Source of the DNA: Microbacterium hatanonis
Lineage (GTDB): Bacteria > Actinomycetota > Actinomycetes > Actinomycetales > Microbacteriaceae
Direction of reading: 5' to 3'
Assembly (NCBI RefSeq): GCF_008017415.1
Contig: NZ_VRSV01000002.1
Span: 1,054,001-1,118,000 of the forward strand
Length of the DNA: 64,000 bases
The notes beneath the pieces are model-generated. The model had not been told where the DNA came from. It saw nothing but the letters and a program-made list of their open reading frames with translations, and made no database searches. The position numbers were made by a program, and so were the translations under genes. Every line of letters starts with the position of its first letter. The stretch's first letter is position 1. Positions 31,709-41,800 of the stretch are shown piece after piece.

Positions 31709-33082
31709 ATGAACACCGTCGATTCGCGTCTCACCCGCACCTCCGCCGCGTCGTCGACGACCACGTCGTCTCGCACGTCGATCACCTCGACGACCTCCCG
31801 GCGACGCGAGCGGGCGATCGTGCGCGCCGCGGTGCGTACGACGGTCGCTCTCCGCGCCACCCGCGACGCGCTCGTCGCCGCGGTCCGGTGGGCGGGGCGC
31901 ACCGTCCGACCGGCAGGCGCGCTCGTGGTCGTCGCCGCCACCGCCGGTCTCGTGCTCGGCGTCGCCTTCGGGTGGGTCGAATGGATGGTCGCGGGCGTCG
32001 TCTCGGTCCTCCTGGTGATCATGGGCGTCCCGTTCCTGTTCGGCGCCCGCGCCTACGAGGTCGACCTCACTCTCACGCACGAGCGGGTCGTGGCCGGCCA
32101 GGGTGTGACGGGCGAGATCGTGGTCCGCAACGACGGGCGACGCGTCGCCCTCCCGGGGCGCCTCGACATCCCCGTGGGTCGCGGTCTCGTGGAGTTCGGG
32201 GTTCCGCTTCTGCGCCCGGGTCACACGGTGGCGCAGCCGCTCGAGATCCCCGCTCTGCCCCGCGGCATCGTGCGGGTGGGGCCCGTCACCACCGTCCGCA
32301 GCGACCCGGTCGGGCTCCTCCGGCGCGAGCACGCGTTCGACGACGTGCGCGACCTGTTCGTCCACCCGCGCACCACCGCGATCCCGTCCACCAGCGCGGG
32401 GCTCATCCGCGATCTCGAGGGCAACCCGACCCGCCGCCTGGTCGACTCCGACATGTCGTTCCACGCGATCCGCGAGTACGCCCCGGGCGACTCGCAGCGG
32501 CAGGTGCACTGGAAGTCGACGGCGAAGACCGGCCGCCTGATGGTGCGCCAGTTCGAGGAGTCGCGCCGCTCGCGCATGGCGGTGGTGCTCGGTGTCGCCG
32601 AGCCCGAGTTCGCCGACGCCGACGAGTTCGAGCTCGCGGTATCGGCCGCCGCATCCCTCGGCCTGCGTGCCGTGCGCGACGCGCGCGACCTCGACATCGT
32701 CTCGGGGTCGGAGATCCCGCGGGTGGTGCGGGGCCGGCTCCGCGCGATCCAGCACATCGCGACCGTGTCGCCTCGCGCGATGCTCGACGGGTTCAGCGCC
32801 ATCACGCGCCTGGAGAACACGATGCCGGTCGACGAGGTGTGCCGCCTGGCCGCCGAGGCGAACGAGCGTCTCTCCATCGCGTTCATGGTGGTCGGCTCGA
32901 CGGTGCCGCTGCAGCGCCTGCGTCAGGCGGCGCTCGCCTTCCCCGCCGACACCGCCCTGGTCGCCGTCGTCTGCGACGAGAGCGCGCACCCGCGCATGCG
33001 CGTGCTGTCGGGGCTCTCGGTGCTGACGATCGGCACCTTGGACGACCTGTCGGGCCTCCTCGCACGCGGAGCGGCGTCGTGA
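31709..33082 (+). CDS. DUF58-domain membrane protein
   Basis: A 457-residue protein with a basic, Ser/Thr-rich N-terminus and two membrane helices (about 70-112), then a cytoplasmic or external beta domain and the DUF58 signature REYAPGDSQRQVHWKSTAKT leading to LMVRQFEE. The domain is a von Willebrand A-like fold commonly partnered with MoxR ATPases. The stop overlaps the next start in GTGA. In this family the trio MoxR, DUF58 and a transglutaminase-like protein is a recurring unit of uncertain function. Confidence 0.92.
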   Translation: MNTVDSRLTRTSAASSTTTSSRTSITSTTSRRRERAIVRAAVRTTVALRATRDALVAAVRWAGRTVRPAGALVVVAATAGLVLGVAFGWVEWMVAGVVSVLLVIMGVPFLFGARAYEVDLTLTHERVVAGQGVTGEIVVRNDGRRVALPGRLDIPVGRGLVEFGVPLLRPGHTVAQPLEIPALPRGIVRVGPVTTVRSDPVGLLRREHAFDDVRDLFVHPRTTAIPSTSAGLIRDLEGNPTRRLVDSDMSFHAIREYAPGDSQRQVHWKSTAKTGRLMVRQFEESRRSRMAVVLGVAEPEFADADEFELAVSAAASLGLRAVRDARDLDIVSGSEIPRVVRGRLRAIQHIATVSPRAMLDGFSAITRLENTMPVDEVCRLAAEANERLSIAFMVVGSTVPLQRLRQAALAFPADTALVAVVCDESAHPRMRVLSGLSVLTIGTLDDLSGLLARGAAS

Positions 33083-35538
33083 AGGGGCCTCGGATCATCG
33101 CGGGCGCCGTCTACGTCGCCGCGACGGTGCTGGTGGCCGCGCTCGCCGCGTGGCCGATCTACGCGTCGACGGCGTTCCTGCTCGCGGCCGGTGTCGGAGC
33201 GCTGGTGGGCGCCGGAATCGCCGTCCTCGCCCTCGTGCGCCGCTGGGGCGGGTGGATCGTGGCCGCGCTGCTCGTCGTCGCCTTCGCCCTCCTCTCCGTG
33301 CCGCTCGCCGTGCCGTCACGGCTGACCGGCCCGGTCGAGATGCTGCAGGGACTCGCCGAGGCGTTCGCCGGGGTGGTCGTCGGCTGGAAGGACCTGGTCA
33401 CGGTAGACCTCCCCGTCGGCGCCTACCGCAACCTTCTCGTGCCGGCGCTCGTGATCTTTCTCGTCGGCACGACCGTGACTCTCCTCCTCGCCTGGCGGGA
33501 GGACAGATGGGCGAACGCCTCCGTCGTCGTCGGACTGGGCATGGTGTCGTTCGGTCTCTTCTTCGGCCGCACGGCCGTCAGCTCGGCACTCGTGCTCGGG
33601 CCGGTGACCCTCGCCGCCCCGGTCGAGACCCTCGTCGGGGTCTGCGCTCTCGGATCCGCGCTGATGTGGCTCGCATGGCGTGCGCGCGACGAACGCGTCG
33701 CGGCGCTGCAGCGCGCCACCTCGGCGAGCGGTGTGCGCATGTCGCGCCGCCCGTCGGGCGCCGACCGCCGCCGGGCGGCTCTGGGCGCGGGGATGCTGAC
33801 TGTCGCGCTCGTGGCGGCCGTGGCCGTCGTGCCATGGGCGGCGCGGGGAGCCGATCGTCAAGTGCTGCGGACGGCGGCCGGCCCCGAGCTCGAGATCGCC
33901 GCCGCGGTGAGTCCTCTGTCGGACTATCGGATGCTGTTCTCCGACGCGCGTGCCGACGACGTGCTGTTCACGGTCAGCGGCGACGCGCTTCCCGAGCGGG
34001 TGCGCGTGGCCACGCTCGACGGCTACGACGGCGAGATCTTCCGCCCGGGCGGCGACGGGAGCCGGTTCGTGCGGGTGCCCTCCGTCCGCGACGCGGGGGA
34101 GGGCGCCGCGATCGACGTCGAGGTCGAGATCGCCGATCTGGGCGGCATCTGGATGCCCACCGCGGGCAGCCTCGCCCGCGTGGATTTCGAGGGCGACCGC
34201 GCGTCGGCGCTCGCCGACAGCTTCTACTACGACGTCACGGCCGGCGCCGGTGTGCAGACCGCCGACGGCGGGCTCGCGGCGGGCGATCGCTACCGGCTGC
34301 GGGGTGTCGAGCCCGCCGTTGCCGATCTCGCGTCCATCGGCGAGCCGGGCGGTGATCCGGGCGGGGTCCTGCCGCCCGACAACCTGGCGGCCTGGGTCGA
34401 CGAGCACGCCGTGGGCACGGGCGGTACGGCGCTCGACGGGCTCGTGAGGCTGCTGCGGGAGCGCGGCTACCTCAGCCACGCGCTCGACGAAGGCGAGCAG
34501 ACCCCGGTGTGGAGGGCGGGTCTCGCGGGCTACGTGTTCCAGCCCAGCGCGTCGGGGCACTCCCTCGCGCGCATCGACACGCTCTTCTCCCGCCTGCTCG
34601 AGCGCGAGAGCGACCCGCGGGCCGTCGCGTCCGACAACTTCGTCGCGGCCGTCGGCGACGACGAGCAGTTCTCGGTAGCCGTCGCCCTCGTCGCTCGCGA
34701 GCTCGGCTTCGCCTCGCGGGTGGTGGTCGGCGCGCGACTGACCTCCTCCGACCCGGGGCTCACCACGTGCGAGGCGGGCACCTGTCGCGCGAAGGATCTC
34801 GCGGCGTGGGCGGAGGTGCTCTCCGACGACGGCCGCTGGATCGCGGTCGACGCGACCCCCCAGTGGGAGCAGTCGCCGAGCCTGGAGGTGACGGAGCAGC
34901 GCGACCCCGAGAACGTCACCGAGGTGCGCCCCGACACCGTCGAGGAAGTCGTGCCGCCCGAGCCCGTGCAGGAGGACTCCGCGCGGGACGCCCCCGACGA
35001 CGATGCGGCCGGGATCGACCTGGCGTGGCTCTGGCCGATCCTGCGCGTCGGGGGCATCGTGCTGCTCGTCCTCGCGGTGGTGCTCGGTCCGTTCGTGGCC
35101 GTCCTGGCCGCGAAGGCCTCGCGCCGACGCGGGCGCCGGACGGCGTCCGACCCCGTCGAGAAGATCGCCGGCGGCTGGGAGGAATACGTCGACGCGGGCG
35201 TGGACGCCGGCCACCCGGCACCGCGGGAATTGACGCGCTCCGAGCTCGCGGCGACCTTCGGCACGCCGTCCGGCGAGCAGCTCGCGGCCACGGCAGACCG
35301 GGCCGTGTTCGCCCGCGAGCAGACCACCGCCGACGACGCTGCGGAGTTCTGGCGGATCGTCGACGACGAGCGCAGACGCCTCGTCGGTGAGCGTGGATTC
35401 CGGCGTCGCTTCGTCGCGGCCCTATCGTTGAGGTCATTCGTCCGGTTGATCGCGCCGCGCCCCGCGCGCTCGCGCTCACCGCGGTCCGTCGAGAGGGGGA
35501 AGCGCCGACCAGCTGCTGGCGGACGCACCACGACATGA
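33079..35538 (+). CDS. Transglutaminase-like membrane protein, probably catalytically dead
   Basis: An 819-residue protein with about seven N-terminal membrane helices (residues 5-265), a large external region with the transglutaminase-core fold, and a last helix near residues 650-675 before a cytoplasmic tail. The core is recognised by QFSVAVALVARELGFASRV and WIAVDATP. Where active relatives read GDCEQF, this protein reads GDDEQF, with Asp528 in place of Cys, and the HAW motif is AAW, with Ala575 in place of His; Asp591 is kept. So peptide crosslinking or protease activity is unlikely, and a binding role is inferred. The GTG at 33079 overlaps the DUF58 stop. Confidence 0.88.
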   Translation: MKGPRIIAGAVYVAATVLVAALAAWPIYASTAFLLAAGVGALVGAGIAVLALVRRWGGWIVAALLVVAFALLSVPLAVPSRLTGPVEMLQGLAEAFAGVVVGWKDLVTVDLPVGAYRNLLVPALVIFLVGTTVTLLLAWREDRWANASVVVGLGMVSFGLFFGRTAVSSALVLGPVTLAAPVETLVGVCALGSALMWLAWRARDERVAALQRATSASGVRMSRRPSGADRRRAALGAGMLTVALVAAVAVVPWAARGADRQVLRTAAGPELEIAAAVSPLSDYRMLFSDARADDVLFTVSGDALPERVRVATLDGYDGEIFRPGGDGSRFVRVPSVRDAGEGAAIDVEVEIADLGGIWMPTAGSLARVDFEGDRASALADSFYYDVTAGAGVQTADGGLAAGDRYRLRGVEPAVADLASIGEPGGDPGGVLPPDNLAAWVDEHAVGTGGTALDGLVRLLRERGYLSHALDEGEQTPVWRAGLAGYVFQPSASGHSLARIDTLFSRLLERESDPRAVASDNFVAAVGDDEQFSVAVALVARELGFASRVVVGARLTSSDPGLTTCEAGTCRAKDLAAWAEVLSDDGRWIAVDATPQWEQSPSLEVTEQRDPENVTEVRPDTVEEVVPPEPVQEDSARDAPDDDAAGIDLAWLWPILRVGGIVLLVLAVVLGPFVAVLAAKASRRRGRRTASDPVEKIAGGWEEYVDAGVDAGHPAPRELTRSELAATFGTPSGEQLAATADRAVFAREQTTADDAAEFWRIVDDERRRLVGERGFRRRFVAALSLRSFVRLIAPRPARSRSPRSVERGKRRPAAGGRTTT

Positions 35539-37031
35539 ACGACTCTTCCATCGGCCTGGTCGCCGGGCTCATCACGTTCGCCGTGATCGTCCTCGTCTAT
35601 CTCTGGGCGTCGCTCTCGCTCGCTGCGGTGTTCCGCAAAGCGGGCGAGGACGCCTGGCAGGCGTGGGTGCCCATCCTCAACACGGCGGTTCTCCTGCGCC
35701 TGGGCGGATTCTCGCCGTGGCTCGTCTTCATCGTCTTCGTGCCGCTGTTCGGTCAGATCGCCTTCGTGGTGATCCTCGTCATCGCGTACTACCGCGTCAA
35801 CGTCGCCTTCGGCTTCGGCGGCGGGATGACGGTCGTCGCCGCGCTCTTCCCGCTCATCTGGGCGAGCATCGTCGGATTCGGCTCCGCGCGCTGGATCGGC
35901 GAGGAGCAGTCCGGCCCCCGTCGCACAGGGGATCTCGACGACCCCGCGGATGCTGCCCTGGCCCCGCGTGCCGGAGCCTTCGCCGCCTTCGCGCCGATGT
36001 TCGCCGATCCGGTCGACACGACGCGCGTCGACGTCCCCCGAGCCGATAGCGCTCCGCAGGACCCCGCGCCCCTCTCGACGGGCTTCTGGGCTCCGACCCC
36101 CGAGACGCAGCGCCCCGCCGCATCCACCCCTCCTCCCGCACCGGTCGTCGTGCCGAAGGCCGATCCGCCCGCGGAGTCGCCGGTGCTGCCGCCGCCCGCG
36201 TCGTTCCTCGCCGCGCGGTCCGCGCCGCGCCCCGCGGACGAGCCCGACGACAGCGCGGTCGACCCCGAGGACCGCGTGACGCCGCCGGCCCCGCCGAGCC
36301 CCACGTTCCTGCCGTCGCCTCCTGCCGCCGAGCCGGAGCAGCCCCGGCGCACCGGGGCTGCCGCACCGATCGAGTCGGTGCCGGCGGCGCCGCCGCGCGA
36401 GACGCCCGAGGTCGCCCCCGCACCGGTCGCCGAGGTCCCCGAGCCCCCCGCGCCCGCACCGGTGCGGGAACCGTGGGCTCCCGGACCGCTGCGCGCGCCC
36501 GCCTCGGCGCCGAGCGATCCCGAGCAGTTCCCCGAGCTCAGCGAGGCGATCTCGGCCGTGCCGGGCGCGCCCGACGCGGGTGCTCCTCGATCGGCGCTCT
36601 CGTCGGTCTCGGCGCTCTACGCCCAGAGCGACTCGCCCGACGACGAGGACGACGACCTCGAGGCCATGGATCGCACCATCGTGGCGCGTCGGCGTCGCGT
36701 GCCGTGGAAGCTCATCCCGCCGGGCGGGGCCCCCGTCGACATCTCGTCGGAGGTCGTCATCCTCGGTCGGCGACCCGCGCCCGATCCCACGCGGCCCGGC
36801 GCGCAGCTGATCGCCATCTCCGACGAGACGCGCACGGTGTCAAAGACCCACGCCCGCCTCGAGCTGCGCGGCGAGACGTGGTTCGTCACCGACCTCGATT
36901 CGACCAACGGCGTGCTGTTCGCGACCCTGATGGGCACCGAGATCGAAGCGCAGCCCGGTCAGGAACTCGAAGCGGGGGAGCGGTTCTTCCTCGGCGACGC
37001 GGAGGTGCGGCTCAAGCGGAGCGAGGCGTGA
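35535..37031 (+). CDS. Membrane FHA-domain protein with kinase-site-like motif
   Basis: A 498-residue protein. Residues 1 to about 120 form a DUF5684-like membrane region with AGEDAWQAWVPILNT between helices. A long Pro/Ala-rich linker follows, then an acidic stretch DDEDDD, the motif MDRTIVARRRR (Thr381), and a C-terminal FHA domain (about 395-495) with GRR, SKTHARLE and DLDSTNG, the residues that bind phosphothreonine. A related Thr-Val-Arg motif is repeated in the next protein. Start overlaps the transglutaminase-like stop as ATGA. It probably bridges kinase output to the secretion motor. Confidence 0.9.
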   Translation: MNDSSIGLVAGLITFAVIVLVYLWASLSLAAVFRKAGEDAWQAWVPILNTAVLLRLGGFSPWLVFIVFVPLFGQIAFVVILVIAYYRVNVAFGFGGGMTVVAALFPLIWASIVGFGSARWIGEEQSGPRRTGDLDDPADAALAPRAGAFAAFAPMFADPVDTTRVDVPRADSAPQDPAPLSTGFWAPTPETQRPAASTPPPAPVVVPKADPPAESPVLPPPASFLAARSAPRPADEPDDSAVDPEDRVTPPAPPSPTFLPSPPAAEPEQPRRTGAAAPIESVPAAPPRETPEVAPAPVAEVPEPPAPAPVREPWAPGPLRAPASAPSDPEQFPELSEAISAVPGAPDAGAPRSALSSVSALYAQSDSPDDEDDDLEAMDRTIVARRRRVPWKLIPPGGAPVDISSEVVILGRRPAPDPTRPGAQLIAISDETRTVSKTHARLELRGETWFVTDLDSTNGVLFATLMGTEIEAQPGQELEAGERFFLGDAEVRLKRSEA

Positions 37032-37666
37032 GCGAGCGCGACGCCGACGCCGACGCCGACGCCGACGACGTCACCATCTGGGCGGGACGACTGCGCGCGT
37101 GGCCGAATGCTCCCCACGAGGGGCAGCAGGACGCACCTCCGCCGGTCGACGACGAGACCGTCCTGGCGCGACGCCGTGCAGCGGAGGAGCCGACGGTCCT
37201 CGCTCGTCGCGCGTCACCCGCGGCCCCGGTGGAGCCGGGCCCTCCGGCCGAGGCGGTCGACGACGTCACGGTGCCCGGGCGTCGGCGGCTCGCAGCATCC
37301 GACGACGAACCGGACGACGACACCGCGCCGGGCTCCCGCGAACGCGCCCGCCCTGCGGTCGTTCCCGCGGCTCGCGTCCGCCAGTCCGAGGTGCGTGCGG
37401 CGCAGGGGTTGCCGGAGGAGCGCAAGGCCCGGGTCCCGTCGAGCGACGACCGGGAGATCTACCGGCCGCGGCCGGTCGAGTCGGAGGTCGTGACGCGCGC
37501 CGCTCCGACCCGACGGGAACCGCAGGCGTCCGTCGACGTGGCCGCCGCATCGGCCTCGCGCGCTCGACGCGATCGGCGTCGGGCCCTCGCGGCGATCGTC
37601 GTCGGCGCGCTGGCTGCCGGCCTGGCGATCGTCGCGGTCGTGTGGGCGATCGTCGTACCGGCGTGA
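37028..37666 (+). CDS. Low-complexity membrane protein with five acidic-Thr-Arg motifs
   Basis: A 212-residue protein, disordered and charged, ending in one membrane helix (LAAIVVGALAAGLAIVAVVW). It holds DDVTIWAGR, DDETVLARRR, EEPTVLARR, DDVTVPGRRR and DDDTAPGSR, placing Thr16, 44, 56, 81 and 99 each in an acid-Thr-small-basic context. The same pattern is in the FHA protein before it. These are good candidates for phosphorylation by the kinase of this locus and binding by its FHA domains; that is inference. GTG at 37028 overlaps the previous stop by four bases. No known domain. Confidence 0.85.
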   Translation: MSERDADADADADDVTIWAGRLRAWPNAPHEGQQDAPPPVDDETVLARRRAAEEPTVLARRASPAAPVEPGPPAEAVDDVTVPGRRRLAASDDEPDDDTAPGSRERARPAVVPAARVRQSEVRAAQGLPEERKARVPSSDDREIYRPRPVESEVVTRAAPTRREPQASVDVAAASASRARRDRRRALAAIVVGALAAGLAIVAVVWAIVVPA

Positions 37667-37769
37667 CCGCGGCACCGGCGAGGTGTGCGGCCGCACACCC
37701 GTCAAGCGACGGGGTGGGCCGCGTCGCTGCGATAGGTTTACCAGTCGAGCTTTTCTGCGAGGGGGACCG

Positions 37770-38858
37770 ATGAGCGGAGCCGGTGAGACGCGGGTTCGAA
37801 CCCCGTCGGATGCGATCGGCGGCGACCCGGAGTCCGCCGCACGGCTGGGCATCGTCGCCGCCCGGCCCGGCGTGCGGGCGTGGGCCTTCGCGATCGATCT
37901 TCTGATCTGGTCGCTGCTCGCCATCCCCGCCGGCATCGGCGGCGCCCTCCTCTTCGCGGGCGACGCATCGTGGGGTCCGTTCGTCCTGGTGATCGCGGGG
38001 TCGGTGCTGCCGGCGCTGTTCGGACTCGTCCAGCTCGTTCTCCACGGGCGCCGCGGCGTGACCGCCGGCAAGGCCGCGATGCGGCTGCGCTCGGTCTCCG
38101 TGGCCGATCTCGGGCGCCCGGGCTTCTGGCGCATCGTGCTCCGCGCCCTCGTCCTGGGTGTCAGCGGGATCGTTCCGACCGTCGGACCGGCGGTGATGTT
38201 CGCGTCGGGGCTGTGGGATCGCGAGGGTCGCGGCCGCAGCATCCTCGATCGTGTCGCGGGATGCTGGCTGATCGACGCGCGCGCGGGGCTCGACCCGGCC
38301 GACGCACGCGCCCTGCGCCGCACCGTCCGCGAGCTCGACATGCCGCTCCGGGAGGTGTCGGAGGGCCTGCCGTCGCTGGCGTCGAACGGATCGGGCGAGC
38401 TGCCGATGCTCGCCGAGCGCCGCTCGCGGGCCGGCATCGTCGGCGTCTCGGGCGGACCGTGGGCCCAGCAGCCCGTCGAGGACGAGGCGGCCGGACTGAT
38501 CACGGCCGCGCCGAGGATCGAGCACGTGCTGGTCTTCGAGGACGGCTCGAGCGTGCGCGTGCCGGAGTACGGTCTGATCGGTCGACAGCCCGAGGCCGCA
38601 CCCGGTCAGACCGCCGAGGTGCTTCTGACCCTCGAAGACCCCGACAAGCTGCTCTCCAAGACGCACCTGGCGTTCGGCCTCGATGCGGGCGGGGTGTGGG
38701 TCATGGACCGCAACTCGAGCAACGGGACGTCGATCGTCGGGGCGGACGGCGCCGAGACCCCGCTCACTCCCGGGTCGCGCGTCGGCCTCGAGGCGGGCGC
38801 CGTCGTGCGCCTCGGCGGGCGCATGTTCCAGGTTCGTCGAGGAGGCCCCCAGGCATGA
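37770..38858 (+). CDS. RDD-domain and FHA-domain membrane protein
   Basis: A 362-residue protein with an RDD-type membrane domain (about residues 28-175: RAWAFAIDLLIWSLLAIP, then GKAAMRLRSVSV) and a C-terminal FHA domain (about 262-360) with LIGRQPE, LLSKTHLAFG and DRNSSNGTS. The RDD domain is a small integral module of unclear transport function. ATG at 37770 follows GAGGGGGACC. The 103-base gap before it is the largest in this part of the locus and may hold an internal promoter, though no good match is seen. Its stop overlaps the EccC start. Confidence 0.9.
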   Translation: MSGAGETRVRTPSDAIGGDPESAARLGIVAARPGVRAWAFAIDLLIWSLLAIPAGIGGALLFAGDASWGPFVLVIAGSVLPALFGLVQLVLHGRRGVTAGKAAMRLRSVSVADLGRPGFWRIVLRALVLGVSGIVPTVGPAVMFASGLWDREGRGRSILDRVAGCWLIDARAGLDPADARALRRTVRELDMPLREVSEGLPSLASNGSGELPMLAERRSRAGIVGVSGGPWAQQPVEDEAAGLITAAPRIEHVLVFEDGSSVRVPEYGLIGRQPEAAPGQTAEVLLTLEDPDKLLSKTHLAFGLDAGGVWVMDRNSSNGTSIVGADGAETPLTPGSRVGLEAGAVVRLGGRMFQVRRGGPQA

Positions 38859-41800
38859 AGATCAAACTCGCCCTCCGCCGGGAGGCCGCCGCGCCCGTCG
38901 ACGTCATCGTCACCGCCGACGCCACCGCGACCGTCGAAGACGTGGCGCGATCGCTCGCCGACAGCAGTCGCATCCCGGCGTCGGTCACGCCCACGCTGCT
39001 CGTCGCCCCTCCGGGCGAGGAATCCACGCAGATGGATCCGACGGCCCTCGTCGCCGACGCGCCCCTCGGCTCGGGCTTCGACGCGGCGGTGGTCGCAGCG
39101 ACGGCCGACGCCTACGCGTCGAGCGGGGCCACCGCTGCCGTGATGCAGATCCTCAGCGGCGCCGAAGCGGGGCGGGTCGTCCCGCTGGCCCACGGCACCT
39201 CCATCATCGGGCGGGTCGAGCCCGCTCACGTCGTGCTCCGCGACCCGATGGTCTCCAAGCGCCACGCGCGCGTCGAGATCGACAAGGAGATCGAGGTCAT
39301 CGACCTCAACTCCGCCAACGGGCTCGTCATCGACGGCGGTCTCGTCTCCCGCGTGCGCGTGCGACCCGGCCAGATCATCACGATCGGCGGCACCGACGTG
39401 CGGTTCGTCCGCACGCCGAACGAGGGCGACGCCGACGAGACGCGCATCTTCGAGCAGGGCGGGTCCCTGCTGTTCAACCGCTCGCCCCGCGTCGAGAAGC
39501 GTTACGCCGGACGCGAGCACCGGCATCCGATCATCCCGGCCGAGGCCGACCCCCGCATCTTCCCGTGGCCGATGGTCGCAGCCCCCGTGCTCCTGGGCCT
39601 CGCCCTGTTCGCGGTGACCCAGCGCCCGACGTCACTGCTGATCGTCTTCATGGCCCCGCTGATGATGCTCGGCAACTTCATCGGGCAGCGCACCCAGCAG
39701 GGCAAGAAGCTCCGTCTGGAGATCGACACCTTCGAGACGCAGATCGACGAGCTCGAAGACGCCCTGCTCGCCGAGGAGGTGGTCGAGCGCGAACGCCGCC
39801 GCGAGGAGGCGCCGCCGACGGCCACCGTCTTCGAGCAGTCCATGAAGCTCGGCCCGCTGATGTGGACCCGTCGCCCCGAGCACTGGAACTTCCTCTCGGT
39901 GCGACTCGGATCGGGCACCGGTCGCAGCCGCAACACCGTGCAGGAGGCGAGCGACCAGCGCGGCATCGCCGAGTACTCCGACCGGGTGAACACCCTCCGG
40001 TCGCGGTTCGAGCACATCTCCGACGTGCCTCTCGTGGAACTGCTCCCGTCCGCCGGAGCGATCGGCATCGCCGGCGGACGCGGCGAGGTCGCCGACGTGC
40101 TCCGAGGGATCGGCGTGCAGCTGTTCGGCCTCCACGCTCCCAACGAGGTCATCACCGCGGCGATCGTCGACCCCGCCTGGACGCCCGACGTCGAGTGGAT
40201 GAAGTGGTTGCCGCACACCACGAGCCCCCAGTCACCGTTCGCCGAGATCGCGCTCGCCGACAGCCCCTCGGCGGCGACCGTGCTGCTCAACGCCCTCGAG
40301 GGCGCCGTTCTCGAGCGCCTCACCGGCTCACCCGAGCAGCGCGGCCCCCTGGCGCCGCAGGACACCTCGATGGAGCTCGGCAAGAGCGTCGGCGAACGGG
40401 CGCACAGCCCCGCGAAGGGCGGCGACGTCTCACTCATCCTCATCGCCACCAATGACGCCCCCGTCGACCGTGCCCGTCTCACCCAGCTCATCGAGCGGGG
40501 ACCGGATGCGGGGGTCTTCACGATCTTCGTCGCGCCGACCGTCGAGTCGCTCCCGGCCGCCTGCCGCACGTTCGTCGACGTCACGAACGGGCTCGACGAC
40601 GCCGTGGTCGGCTGGGTGCGCGCCGGTGAGCGGGCCGAGGGGGTCAGCGTCGAGGGCGTCTCCCGCGAGTACGCAGAGCACTTCGCCAAGCGCCTCGCGC
40701 CCGTGGTCGACTCCAGCTCCGTCGCGCCCGACTCGTCGGACCTCCCGAACAGCGTGTCGCTCCTGCGCATCATCGGCGCCGACCGGGCCGCGGAGACCTC
40801 CGCGGTGATCGAACGGTGGCGACAGAACAATTCGATCATCGACCGATCGCGGACGCCGCGCCCGCGGCTGAAGCGCGCGGGCACCCTCAAGGCCTTCATG
40901 GGTCAGGGCAGCCCCGATGCGATGTCTCTCGACCTGCGCACCCAGGGGCCTCACGCGCTGGTCGGCGGAACGACCGGATCGGGCAAGAGCGAGTTCCTGC
41001 AGACCTGGGTGCTGGGGATGGCGGCCGAGTACAGTCCCGACCGTGTGACGTTCCTCTACGTCGACTACAAGGGCGGCTCGGCCTTCGCCGACTGCGTCGA
41101 CCTGCCCCACACGGTGGGACTCGTGACCGACCTGAGCCCGCACCTCGTGCGGCGCGCCCTGACGAGCCTCCGGGCAGAGCTGCACCACCGCGAGCACCTG
41201 TTCAACCGCAAGAAGGCGAAGGACCTGCTCGAGCTCGAGAAGCGTCAGGATCCCGAGACGCCGCCGGCTCTCGTCATCGTCATCGACGAGTTCGCCGCCC
41301 TCGCGACCGAGGTGCCGGAGTTCGTCGACGGGGTCGTCGACATCGCCCAGCGAGGTCGTTCCCTCGGCATCCACCTGATCATGGCGACGCAGCGCCCCGC
41401 TGGCGTCATCAAGGACAACCTGCGCGCGAACACCAACCTGCGCGTCGCCCTCAGGATGGCGGATGCCTCGGACTCGAACGACGTCGTCGGCGATGCCGTC
41501 GCATCCACCTTCGATCCCTCCATCCCCGGTCGCGGCATCGCCAAGACCGGCCCCGGCCGGCTCGTGCCGTTCCAGGCGGCCTACGCCGGAGGGTGGACGA
41601 CGGAGGAGCCGAACCGCGCCCAGGTGCGTGTCGCGGAGCTCCGCTTCGGATCGGTGACGCTCTGGGAGTCCGAGCGCGACGACGACGGATCGGACGCCCA
41701 CGACGAAGACCTCGGCCCGAACGACCAGAAGCGCCTCGTGGCCAACCTGGTGGCGGCGTCCGAGGAAGCCGGCCTGCCGAAGCCGAGGCGCCCGTGGCTC

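Noticed and set aside
37788..37806. CGGGTTCGAACCCCG, which looks like a tRNA T-arm
   Set aside because: On neither strand is there a matching acceptor stem or anticodon arm at the right distance, and it lies in the coding start of the RDD-FHA gene.
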